NCBI RefSeq assembly: GCF_000327385.1
Contig: NW_008708752.1
Coordinates: 313,216-377,215 of the forward strand
DNA: 64,000 nucleotides
Reading direction: 5' to 3'
Source of the DNA: Lottia gigantea
Lineage: Eukaryota > Mollusca > Gastropoda > Lottiidae
Position numbers and translations under genes: made by a program. The notes under the pieces are model-generated. The model was not told where the DNA came from. It did no database searches and saw only the letters and a program-made list of their open reading frames with translations. Numbering within the stretch: the first letter of the stretch is position 1; every line of letters begins with the position of its first letter. Shown piece after piece: positions 1-18,000 of this stretch.

Positions 1-186
1 CAGATGAGAATGGTTTCTCATCATTTAGAGAAAATAAATAGTATTTTTATATATTGCCTGTAAACTGTTTGCTGTACAGCCATTTAGTCATCAACTCTAT
101 GGAGAACTAGATAAAAAGTGACTAGGACTAGGCATTTCTTGTCTTGGTATGGAGTCTCTAGACCTAGTAAGTTAAATGTGGACTTA

Positions 187-6876
<6,690 letters not shown>

Positions 6877-7714
6877 CTTCTTCTGTAAAAGTACAGCAGA
6901 CAACCTAGACAATCCTATGAAGAATTTACATTGTAATAATGAATAGAGGTCCTTAAGACCATTGTTTTTTTTGGATGAGTATCCCTTCTTTTGGTCAATA
7001 CAATTTGAAAACTATTATTAGTTTACAGTTTACAAAGCTGAAGTAGGCCTACCCTACAAATGTCACAACAAATGAATAGCACCTGTCACTGTTCAGAGAG
7101 ATTAGATTCGTTCGCCTGCACTTATTTTTGCAGTTGCAATCTTCAGCTAATAATTACAAAATCATACGTACTTTATCACATGTAAATCGGTATTGAATCG
7201 AGTATATATATGCCTCAATCACCAAAATCACTTCATTGTTTTCATAGTTGCTAACATTTTGACGCCATGATGAATTTCAGTCGTTTCGACCAAATGCCAT
7301 TTCGCCCATATGTATGAAGTCAATTTGCCGATTCTAGCAGTCAAATCGACCAAACAAAGAATACACTGCCGCATATTTAAAATATTGTTTGGTCACTTTA
7401 AATCAGTGAGATTTTAATTGGCAGCTACATAGTGTAGCCTTACAACTCATAATTTCATAACTTCTTCCATAGGACATCTGGTTTGTTAGAAAATAGCAAC
7501 CAGTCCAAATCTAGGTTTTTTCTCTGAGCTTACTAAAGTTAACGCCCAAACAAGTGTGCTTTGGAGTCAGGGCATTCTCACCCTTCAGAACACCTGATAC
7601 CACTATATGAATATTGTTTGTCAACTTGGGTTCTCTTTCAGAGAGTGTTCATTGGGTAAATTCAATCCATGTAATTTCTCTAAACAACAATATTGATAAT
7701 ATGTAAACAACAAT
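6877..7714. other. TTLL1 5' region and TTLL1-SCNM1 spacer
   Basis: No open frame of note. An acceptor (ttttacag) at about 6883 on the minus strand shows that the TTLL1 start codon is in an internal exon, so an untranslated first exon and the promoter should lie between about 6900 and 7650. Their exact place cannot be read. Around 7290-7345 a stretch resembling gaccaaatgccatttcgccc looks like a short diverged dispersed repeat; similar wording recurs near 51380. Confidence 0.5.
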
Positions 7715-7720
7715 TTTATT
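7715..7720 (-). terminator. Probable SCNM1 polyadenylation signal
   Basis: A perfect AATAAA on the minus strand, 28 bases after the SCNM1 stop codon. The 3' UTR would then be very short, ending near 7690-7700. No other AATAAA lies between it and the stop. Confidence 0.7.
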
Positions 7721-7747
7721 CTCTGCATAATGTATATTAAATAATTG

Positions 7748-10519
7748 TCAAATATCTGGTGGTTCCTCATCAGAATCAAATTCAGCATCTTCATCTTTAA
7801 TCCATTTACCATCCCAATCTCGTTTCCATCCAGCTCTAAAAGAAATACACAAACAGTTAAAAAATGATCAGAAATAGTGCTTAACTGCTAAATTTTTTGC
7901 TAATGCTTTTACAGATTGGTCTGATAAAGCCAGGCAACACAATTCAGTGAACGACATTTTCTTGAGTAAATAAAGTTATTGTGTTGATAGTAAAGCATAG
8001 AATAATAGTAGAAATCGGCTGAGCCGTGGTATACTAAAAGTAGAACACATGCATGACTTGAGTAGGACAATTGGTAGGACAACAACTCTTACACCTGTTA
8101 AAGTTGTGCACCATGTGATACGCAAGCCACTTCTATGACATCATGGCAGATCTCTCCTATTGGTGAGCCTACTATCTTTACTGGTAGCAAAAAGGGACAT
8201 ACATTCGTCTCAATACACTCTGATTGTATATACATACCCTCTCAACTGTTGAATTTTCTTAGAGAGTTGTATCTCTTCTTCTGTCACAATTTTCGGAGGA
8301 GATACTTTTTCCACAGAAGCATCGGATGGGCACAATTTATCATTTACATCTGGTACATCTGACACAATAGTTTTTAGATCTGAACGAATGTCACTGTTTT
8401 CTTCCAATATAGAATGAGATTCCTGCAGCACCTTTCTATTTGTCGGATCTATTGTTTGCCGCTTGCCAACATAAGGCTTAACAGTTTCCATGCCTCGGTC
8501 TTCCGAACGAAAAATGTTTTTTAATTTGGCATCATGCATGATGGGTTCAGAGGAACTAAGATGTCCCCATTTTCCTTTACTAGAGCCAGGTAAGTCTGAT
8601 AATTGAACAGTATTTGTAGAAATTTTGGTCCTAGTTCCAATATGTATCTTAGGTTTTCTGTCATATGGTTTGAGTTTCCTAGATCTAGCATCATATGGAG
8701 TGGATGACATCAGATGTTTATTGCTCAGATGTTCCTAAAATAACAGTAATCAATAAGATTATTATATGATGTTTGGAAAACTTCATTTTGAAACAAATAA
8801 ATTTAGCAAATTGACCTGAGTATATTACACCATTGAAGACAAATTATTCAAAATTCTAACCCATTGTATCATTCACTTTCATGCCTGTTCTTCTATAAAA
8901 TTTGATGTCACTTGGCTACAGTCCTTCAAAAACCTTGTTTTGGTATTAATTATTTTCCTTATTATCATCAAACTAAATTGGTACGACAACAAACCTCAGC
9001 AATCTTTATATTAGTGTTGCCATACTTTTCAAAATGTTCTGCTTTTCTCTTTTCTATCATATTTTTTAGTTCTCTTTGTTTTTCTAGAAATATGGTAGCA
9101 CCTGAAACAATATTTTTTTTAGTCCATATGAATCATGTTGAGAATTGATACATTTATACTATATTAGGGAATCAGCCACGAAAAAAAAATGTGAATGGTC
9201 TTTCTCAGTTCTTATTATGTGTAAAAATGGAAGAAAATTTCCATTCTGTAAAGATTTATAAACAAATACATGAAAACGTTTAGTTAAACTAAGGAAAATG
9301 TTTGAAGTCATATGCAAAGATATAAAATTGAGAAAATTTAATACTTTTTGAGAAATTGATTGAGAATTTGGTTTCTGGCAGTAAAAAAGCCCAGGTATAT
9401 AAAACCAAATACGTATTCTAAACATCTTGTAATTATAGATACTTAAAATTAGAAATATTAAAACAGAACTTGAATCATGTTGTTATTTTAGAGTTTCATG
9501 CTTTGCGATCTTCAAATCTAAATTTATCAAAATAAATCTGTATTGCAAATGATTGAAAAAATTACAGAACTTTTAAAAAAATGTATTACCTTGTTCATGT
9601 TTCTTGCCTGCTCTATGTACTAATAACATATCAATAGTATCAAATATAGGATGGTAACTACACACTAAACATGTAAACCTAAAAAATATTTACAAATGCC
9701 GCACATCATTAAATGTCACAGATATACACAGTAAATAATGTAATACTTTCAGGGACAGGCTGGCCATTTTTTTTCACCAATCATACTTTAGTATGTCCTC
9801 AGGACAAGGAATAATTTTACTTTCAATCAGTTATAGTGTTCACAGCTCACCGTTGAAATTTGAGCCTTCAAATCCATGTGTGTCTAGAATTATCCAGGTT
9901 TGAATGTTAAAATGACGACTCATCAATTTAAGATACACCTGTCCCTTTATGTGACATATAGGGTTAAAGAACAGGTTAATTAACAGAACACAATTTTATA
10001 CTATACTACTCCTTAGTTGTATTGCACACAATGTTTCAACAATCTACATTGTCATCATCAGGTGAAATGAGGCAGTATACTACTAGAAGGTATATAATAT
10101 ATATAAATAAAAGACATACAAATAATCTTTACACTCAATCAATTCTCAGATGTTTCCAGAGAATGATCTACTGTGACAAGCTATTTTTGAGTTAAATCTA
10201 AAGATTATCAGATAGTACTTACTTTCCATTACTTAATAATTTAGCCTCATCTTCTGGAACATTTTCCCCTACCAGATCTCTTATTCTTCTTTTCTGAAAA
10301 AAGAACATTGGTTTGCAAAGTGTTTGAAAAGTTTTTGGAGAGGCAAGACGGAAAATCACAGACACCACCAACCCACTTTCATATCATGTTCAACTCTAGT
10401 CTTAATGCTCGTCAGATGATAACAAAATAACATTGAATCAGTTGGGGACAGGATTTATTTTCACTCACTCTCAAAACATCTAGTTGTTCTTTATCGTCAC
10501 CCTCGCGTTTGAAAGACAT
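7748..10519 (-). CDS. SCNM1: Sodium channel modifier 1 (splicing-associated zinc-finger protein)
   Basis: SCNM1 is a nuclear zinc-finger protein linked to splicing of weak or minor-class introns. Exons: 10469-10519, 10223-10293, 9590-9678, 8995-9101, 8238-8734, 7748-7835. All junctions are GT-AG and in phase, giving 300 residues against about 230 in vertebrates. The N-terminus MSFKREGDDKEQLDVLRKRR and the C-terminal GWKRDWDGKWIKDEDAEFDS followed by DEEPPDI are almost diagnostic. A C2H2-type finger occupies residues 44-68 (C44, C47, H62, H68; YHPIFDTIDMLLVHRAGKKH). The extra length is in the middle (exon 5), a low-complexity polar segment with PYDRKPKIHIGTRTK. The gene is head to head with CNOT4, and its polyadenylation signal is close behind the stop. 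Confidence 0.93.
9826..9953. mobile_element. Dispersed repeat family A, partial copy (SCNM1 intron 2)
   Basis: Shares phrases tagtgttcacagctcac, gccttcaaatccatgtgt, agaatta and the end cctgtcccttta with copies near 52990, 55912 and 61720. It has no coding capacity. The full-length copy at 55912-56157 is bounded by TTTAAAGGGG and CCCTTTAA, so the family looks like a short inverted-terminal, non-autonomous DNA element. Confidence 0.65.
10033..10061 (-). other. Hammerhead-ribozyme-like core in SCNM1 intron 2
   Basis: Read on the minus strand, CTGATGA is followed by a stem ACAAT/ATTGT closed by GTAG, then GAAAC. This matches the CUGANGA-stem II-GAAA core. Further on, ATTG and CAAT around TGTG can form a short stem III, but the expected GU(H) at the cleavage side reads A-C, so activity is doubtful. 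Similar motifs sit in Penelope-like retroelement ends. No reverse transcriptase or other body is present here, so this is at most an isolated fragment. Confidence 0.4.
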
Positions 10520-10736
10520 TTCAACTGGAATAATCTAATGACTGATTCTGACATTTACAGTCGATTTACTTTCTACACATGTCTTTGTTGACATTTGTTC
10601 AGTTATCGCATTTTCCCGCGAGATTACGCCGACCACTTCCCTACATCCGGGCAATCTGCGTCAAAATTATGCGCATACGATCAATTTGTGTAGTCGTCGA
10701 GTAATCGGTAGGGAACGAAGAAAATATTTTATTCTT
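10520..10736. promoter_or_regulatory. Divergent SCNM1/CNOT4 promoter and untranslated CNOT4 exon 1
   Basis: The SCNM1 start codon ends this region on the left and CNOT4 runs rightward, so one short interval must start both transcripts. It is locally richer in G+C and CpG than its surroundings and contains TTTCCCGC at 10612-10619, an E2F-type match, followed by GAGATTACG. A strong donor (gtaagt) begins at 10737. With the acceptor at about 12011-12012 (tttgcag), it would define an untranslated CNOT4 exon 1 ending at 10736. Start sites were not mapped. Confidence 0.6.
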
Positions 10737-12055
10737 GTAAGTAATCAGATGAATATATGTATCCAATCAATATGGAATTTAAAAGATGAAATGTTAATTA
10801 TTGGAAATAAAAGGGTCTCAACTTTCTGCCGACCCATGAAATGGAGGAAATGTGGAATGCAAATGTCCTTGGTGCACCGACATTTTTATCCCAACCCAAC
10901 TTCTCAATCTGGGGTGCGAAATTTATGATAGGTCAAATTACTTTAAAGCTTTTTGACACACGAACTCTAGATTTTTGTTAGTCTTAGAACTAGTAAATTT
11001 AGTCTTAATAAGCCAGGTAGTCGATGTCTCTAGTTTGACACAAATTTGGAAAACGGGTCAAGATTTTGGTTATATTCACATTATGAAAATAAAGATATTT
11101 CACGTTCAAGCTGTCAGTGTCAAATTTACAATACAGTCGGACTAGTCACCAATCATAAGGAGTCTTTGTCAATTAGATGTTGATTGATTAGTCATATACA
11201 TGAAAATTTCCTTGTTGTAATGTACTTTTTTCATAAATATGTTTTAGAAAATCTTCTATTTTGTGATTAAATATTTACATATCTGTCTAGAGATGTCACT
11301 TTGTCAGTGGCAATATGACAATATGAGAACCGGTATGTGGTCATTATAATTATCTTCACAATGTCAAATTTTTACAAACTGCTTATTATGCCTTTACAGC
11401 AATAGTCAGTAACCCTTGACATAAGACTGTTAAACATTATGGCTTGAAAATATTAACCACTAAAAGATTGACCCCTGTAATTTCACAAATTGAAACTGAA
11501 ACTACAGTGTTTCACAGATGTTGATTAATTTGGTATGTGTATATGGTAGGCCTATTATATAAACCTGAGTGAAGATGAGGTAATCTTATCTTAAAATGAA
11601 GTTAAACAATATGCTTTAATAGCTTAAATATTAACCTCTTGCTTAACTCTGTGATCTTGAATAGTGAAAATACAACAACTTCCTTCATTTTCAACATATT
11701 TTCGTATATTGAAGATTATAATATGACCATGAAATGTAAAATAGTGAGAAAATTAAGGGTATACTTACTTTTTCTTAGGATGAACAAAATGATAACATTT
11801 GTAAACTTAAATGAATCTTCGTTCATCAAATTGTTCCAATCAATCCATTAAACTGAGTAATAATTCATTAAACAAAGTAATTTTGAAACATACTTAAATC
11901 GTTTTGCAATAGTTATTAAATTTGATGTCCATTCTATGAGGAAGTATCCTTTTAACCATATGGGCAAATTTGAATGTATGTTTAGTATGTATTTTATTTT
12001 TATTCTTTGCAGATAAAGCAACAGGTCTGCTTTCTTTAAGCTGGAAATTTTCAAG

Positions 12056-15000
12056 ATGTCTGTCGGTGAAGAACAAGTTGAGGTACTTTTGATAATTTTT
12101 TTTTCTCTAATTGCCATTTCATATTTTTTCTCACCATTCATGATTGTTTCATAAGTGTCAATAGAAGGAATGCACCTCACCTGTTACACTGCCAGTTTAA
12201 AATGATAAGCACAATTCCTGTTGATTCTTGAATTTGAAGAAGTCTTACTGAATATTGTATTCTACTTTACAGTGTCCTTTGTGTATGGAACTATTAGAAA
12301 TTGATGATATTAACTTTTATCCATGTACATGTGGGTATCAGGTAAGTTTCAATCATTGCATATTTATGGAAACTCAGTCAAATGTTCAGTCAAATCATTT
12401 TAAAATATATATATTCGAAAAACTTTAAATGTTGGTTTGAGACACCATAACGAGGTAAAATAAATTTACAGACTGCGTGTTCAAGTCAGTAACTTTGGCA
12501 TGAACAGTTTTTATGATATTTTATTCTACCGGTACTACTTAAGAATTTTTAGCTTTCAAATGACAAATTGTCATTGTGTCTTATAGATATGCAGATTCTG
12601 CTGGCACAGGATAAGAACAGATGAAAACGGTCTGTGTCCAGCTTGCAGAAAGCAATATCCTGAAGATCCTGCTGAATTCAAACCTTTAACAGAAGATATA
12701 CTGCTGAAAATCAAAAGAGAAAGACGACAGAAGGATGTCCAAAAGAAACAAAAAGCTGCTGAAAATAGGAAACATTTGGCAAATGTCAGGTATAGTCTAG
12801 CAGTGTTTTTTATTCACATTAGGGACAGGAAATCCTCTGTCCTCTGTAGCTTTAACTTGGAAAGTTTCTTAACATCTTTGAATGTGCAGTTGCTCACTGA
12901 TATCTGTAGTGGATTTTTCGTGATATAACAGGCATGTCTTGGATTTCTTTTCATTGACACTGTTGCAGTTATGTAATTCAATATTGCGTACGGTAACAAA
13001 AAAAATATTTAAAAAAAATTTCTATTTCTCACTGTCATTGTTTTCATTTTTTTACCAGAGAGAGTTGTCTTTCTTTCAGAGTTGTACAGAAAAATTTAGT
13101 ATTTGTAGTGGGTTTGTCACAGAGAATAGCAGAATCAGAAGTATTGAAAAAACATGAATATTTTGGAAAATTTGGGAAAATTCATAAAGTAGTTATTAAT
13201 CAAAGTACTTCCTATGCTGGGTCGCAAGCCTCGGTAAGAATTTTGTTTTTAAAATTAACTTTTAACTTTACCTGGCACTTGCCCGAATAACAACTGTAGG
13301 ATGACAGGATCCTGAAGGATGTCCTAGGATTTTAATTTTGGTCAGCAATGCATGTTGGTAGTACTACATGGGTAAAATTGTTTGGATGGTCCATAAAGCC
13401 TGGACTGGTTGCACTTGAGGATCCGTCAGTAGTTCAAAATTTATTAAGGGTAGGCCAGTGACGTTCATTTCTCTCATCCAACACTGAATTGTGCCAGCTG
13501 TTTTTATTAGTAAGATGAGATGGTAAAAAGAAAAGCGTAAATAATTCACACTCGATTTTATTTTTTACAGGGTCCTAGTGCTAGTGGGTATGTCACATAT
13601 TATAAATCAGAAGATGCTTTAAAAGCCATAATGCATGTAAATAATATACATGTTGATGGGCGAACTTTAAAGGCTTCCTTAGGTACAACAAAATACTGTA
13701 GTCATTTTTTGAAGGGCACCCAGTGTCTTAAATCAGTAAGTTTTTTTTAAAATTCTTAAGTTTTTTTTAAAATTCTTAAGGTTTTTTTAAAATTCTATGC
13801 TCAATATTGCTTGCAGAACTTTTTGAGCTTGATCTTATCATGGTTTGAGATTTAAACCTTCCGACATGTTAGTGTTCAGATTAAACAGACCCTTGTGCAA
13901 CAGACCATGCGCATGAAAGATATCCTGACAGTTGTGAAATCAAAAAGGACTGGCCTAATGCTGCTGATGTGGCTATATTACCCCCATTAAACACTGCATG
14001 GCCAATTCAGAAATTTGTAAAATGAAAATATTTGAATTAAGTCTATTTAAGAGGATATTACACTCACAAAAGACTACGATCACATTTTTTGGACTCTGGT
14101 CCTGTTAATTTAATTATTAAGTCAATAATGGAGAATTCAAACAAGAAGTGGAGAAAAAGGTGTAAAAGAAGATTTAAAATTCTATTTTGTATTATAGGAT
14201 TGTATGTATTTACATGAGTTGGGTGAAGAAGCTGCTAGTTTTACAAAAGAAGAAATGCAAATGGGGTAAGTCAATGTTTGATTTTGACTGTGACCTGACA
14301 CTTTATGTATAATCAGTCGTGATCAAAACTGAAAGCATTGTCATCAAGACTTCAAATCAGCTTCTTAAAATTTTATGGGTTACATTTCATAAAATGAAAT
14401 TACAGAAGATAGCTTGAAAAGCTTTTTGATTTGTCTTGTAATCTATGACATTTTATTTGCAGGAAACATCAGGAATATGAACAGAAGTTAATTGAGAACT
14501 TTTTAAACAGTCAGAATTCGGCTAATAATCATTTATCATCTAATAATAAAATAAAAACTGGAAGGTAAGCCACTGTTTATCATGAATAAAACAGAAGCTC
14601 ACGAGTTAGTTTCCAAACTTTCTTAGACTGGTTTAGTTACTTAAATTCTTACTCTCTAATCTAAAGATCTAGAGTTTATTATGTTGCACAGTTTTAGAAG
14701 GGTAAAAGCCTTCTATCCTTTAAGATTGTGCATTACTAAACAGAGGCCTCTTGTGCTACAGAATGTGCACATCCTTGAACTGTGTCGTTTCATTTCGACA
14801 TGGTTGTCTTAAGTATCTACTTTAGTATGATTCAAAGTGGATCTGTGGGTGACTCATTGACTTCAATACTTGGTGCTTTGGATTAAAACGTCCTCTCGCT
14901 ATTTAATAAATGTGTACCTAAGTCATCAGATTATTTTTATTTGTAGGAAAAAATCCACCTCTCCAATCAATGACCAGCCACCAGACAATCAACAACAAAC

Positions 15001-18000
15001 AAATAGAACAGAGAGTAATCAAACTCCACCTCAATCTAGTGAAATAACACATGGTCAACCTAGCCCGGTGTCTGGTAGTAATACAGATACCTGGCCGACA
15101 CTAGCTGGTAATAACGGTAAAATAGAGAGGTTAACTAATGGTAATCGGCAATCTACCAATAGTCCTGATATCCGTTCTGAAACTCCTCCTACCAATAACA
15201 CCAATAAAGCTGTGGGTAGTTCTCGTCATAAAAATTCAACTTCTGAAAGTGATACTCAAAATACAGTGTAAGTTTTAAGCTAGAAGACTAATGTAAGGTT
15301 TTCCTCATATCTTAGTCTTGCATATTTAGATGAAATGTTTAAATGTAATTGATACTTATTGGTCTGATGTCCTCGGTGCAAGATCAGGTTCTTTGATATT
15401 GTTTTTTAGATGCTTCTTCGAACAAAATTCAAACAAATTGATTTACAAATACTACCTGAAAATCGTTGCATTGCTAAAGATATTCTTATTTACCCACATT
15501 TCTGTTATCTTAAACCAACTAATTCTTATTGATAAGAGCTCATATTATGTCACTGTATAGTAAAACTGTCAAGGTTTCAACTTCCTGCATATAAGCAAAG
15601 GCTTATTTTTCAGTGGATGATTTAAAACATAGCTTTGAAAGGCTAAAAAAATGAAATGAAACCTCTTTCAGTGTATAGGAAAGCAGAACCATGACTTTAA
15701 AATACAAACTATATTTTGTAGATATCAGCCAGCAGATCGGGGTAGTGAGATACCAAACCCAGATTCTTTAACAGCAGAGAATCCACCACATCCTTCTCAG
15801 AACATATCTCCAGCTCCACCTGTGGTAGACAATCCAATGAATGATTCCCCTCCCCATCAGTTACTAACAGATCCTATATCCACCTCTCAACAATCTCCTC
15901 TGCCTGCTTCTATTCCTTCATTACTACATACAACTACAGTACCACCCATTGGTTTTAACAGACGGTCTTTATTTGACAACAGCACCGATAGTCTTTCATT
16001 CTTTAGTTCCAATACCTTCACTAGCAAGCCAAAAAATATACAGCCTCCTCAACCGGCAGGTTAGTTCATATGTTCAAATTTGTTGTGTTTATTAAATTTG
16101 AATTGTAAAGCAAGCTGAAAACGGGCAGAAGATAATTTTGACTGCTGAACATGTACTGTTTAAAATTTGTTTTAGTTGTTCAAAACATGTAAAATATGGA
16201 ATTCAAAATTACAATGTGTCATATTTCTGAGCTTGATATTTCAAAATGTTAGTGAAAACAAATTCAGATTTTAATGATGATCTAAATGCCGAACTTTTAG
16301 CTTGAGGTCACACAGTTATTTGCTCCAATTAAGGATTGGGATTTTAAGGATATTCATTCATTTTATCAGATTGATGTATAAAGAAAGCGGCAAACCTTAT
16401 CAGTTTAAGAAATCCAACTATGTTTAGCAGACATTTGTGACGTTTCAATTTTGCTTGATTTTAGCTGATTGTTATTTTAGACATGCCAGTTCCGATACCC
16501 ACAACAGAGTTTTCAGACAATATCCCAGTGTCTAGTGAAACAGATTGGCAAGCTGCTTTCGGTTTTCATTCTTCTAAAGAAAAAGATCTTGATGATGACT
16601 TAGGTAAGCTATTCTAATATGCCAACAGGTCTATATTAATAGTTTTTGTCCAGTGATTCAGACACATCCATTAGAGTCTTGATCTGTTTTTTTGTCACTA
16701 ACGGTCCATCAGTGCAGATCAGAGGTGAAAGAGGAATTAACATCCAAAGAATAAACTGCTGTAGAACTCAAAATATATTCCATAATAGCATTATTGAATT
16801 ATGAGATAATTTATGGAAATCGCTTTGTGCTACAGGCTCTTAAAAGATCTCACAAGAAGGCTAAAAATTCCCTCATTGTACACTTCAATGCTCAATTAAC
16901 ATACGTTTATTAATGTTTATTTCTTCAGGGTTTGATCCATGTAATGAGTCTTTCAAAGGTTTAGCTGATTTAATTGAAAAAGAAAATGGCCTCAATAGAC
17001 AACATGCTGTAAATATGCAACAGAGACAGTTTGGTTATGGTCAGAATCCAATGACGTCCATGACTCAGCAGCCATCAGCTCCACAGACACAACAACAGAG
17101 GCCTCATTTCAATAATATTCCACCAGGTTTCTCTCTTAGCCATATACAACAACATCAACAACAACAGTTATTAAAACAACCTTATTATAGACCTGGTAAG
17201 TTCAAAACTAAGATCATGTTAGTTTAATTTATTCACTGATAACCCAATTCTAGTGCCCATTTAACACAAGTACCTTGAACTTATAAGTCGTAAAATGAGG
17301 AAGCTGATCTACTACAGACCAGGCTGTTTCATTTCACGAATTTGTGTGGGTGATTCCACTTGCCATGCATGTAGAATGTAGAATATCTGAGGACACTTCT
17401 AAGACATAAAATTTTGTTTTTGTTTTTTTAACTTTGACGAAATTCGGTGTTGAATCCTTATATCCACGAAAATAGGTTAAACCACTGTACCACACACATT
17501 CTAGGTCATTTATTTGACTGTTCAATCATCAGATTGTCAGACCATGTTCAGGGAGACACAAATAAAATGTATCCAGATCATGAATATGAATTAAAATTCC
17601 TAATCACATTTCGTCCCTTATACTCTTGATCAACACACAGAGGAGTAGGTTTTTTTTGGTCGAAAATGTCAAGCTGTGTCTGCCATATTGGATAATATAA
17701 GCTGAATATTTTATCATTTCAGAATACAATCCAAATAAAATGTCAGACTTCATGCCCTATTCTCAAGGCTTTTCTAGAGTTCCCCAAAACAATTTTCATA
17801 ATAATTATCAAGATATATTACGAGAACAGACTTTACAACAACAACAACATCAACAGAGACAACAACCACAACAACAACAACAGTCTTCACAGGTTTGTCA
17901 GCTCATCTTTCTTAAACTCAAAAGATTTCAGCTTAATGACAGCTATGATTCATAGAATTTCAGGGTTGGATTAATATATAGAATTGAAAACCACTGTTCA

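Noticed and set aside
7621-7812. 63-residue minus-strand frame at the SCNM1 end
   Set aside because: It overlaps the last SCNM1 exon in a different frame and runs into the 3' UTR.
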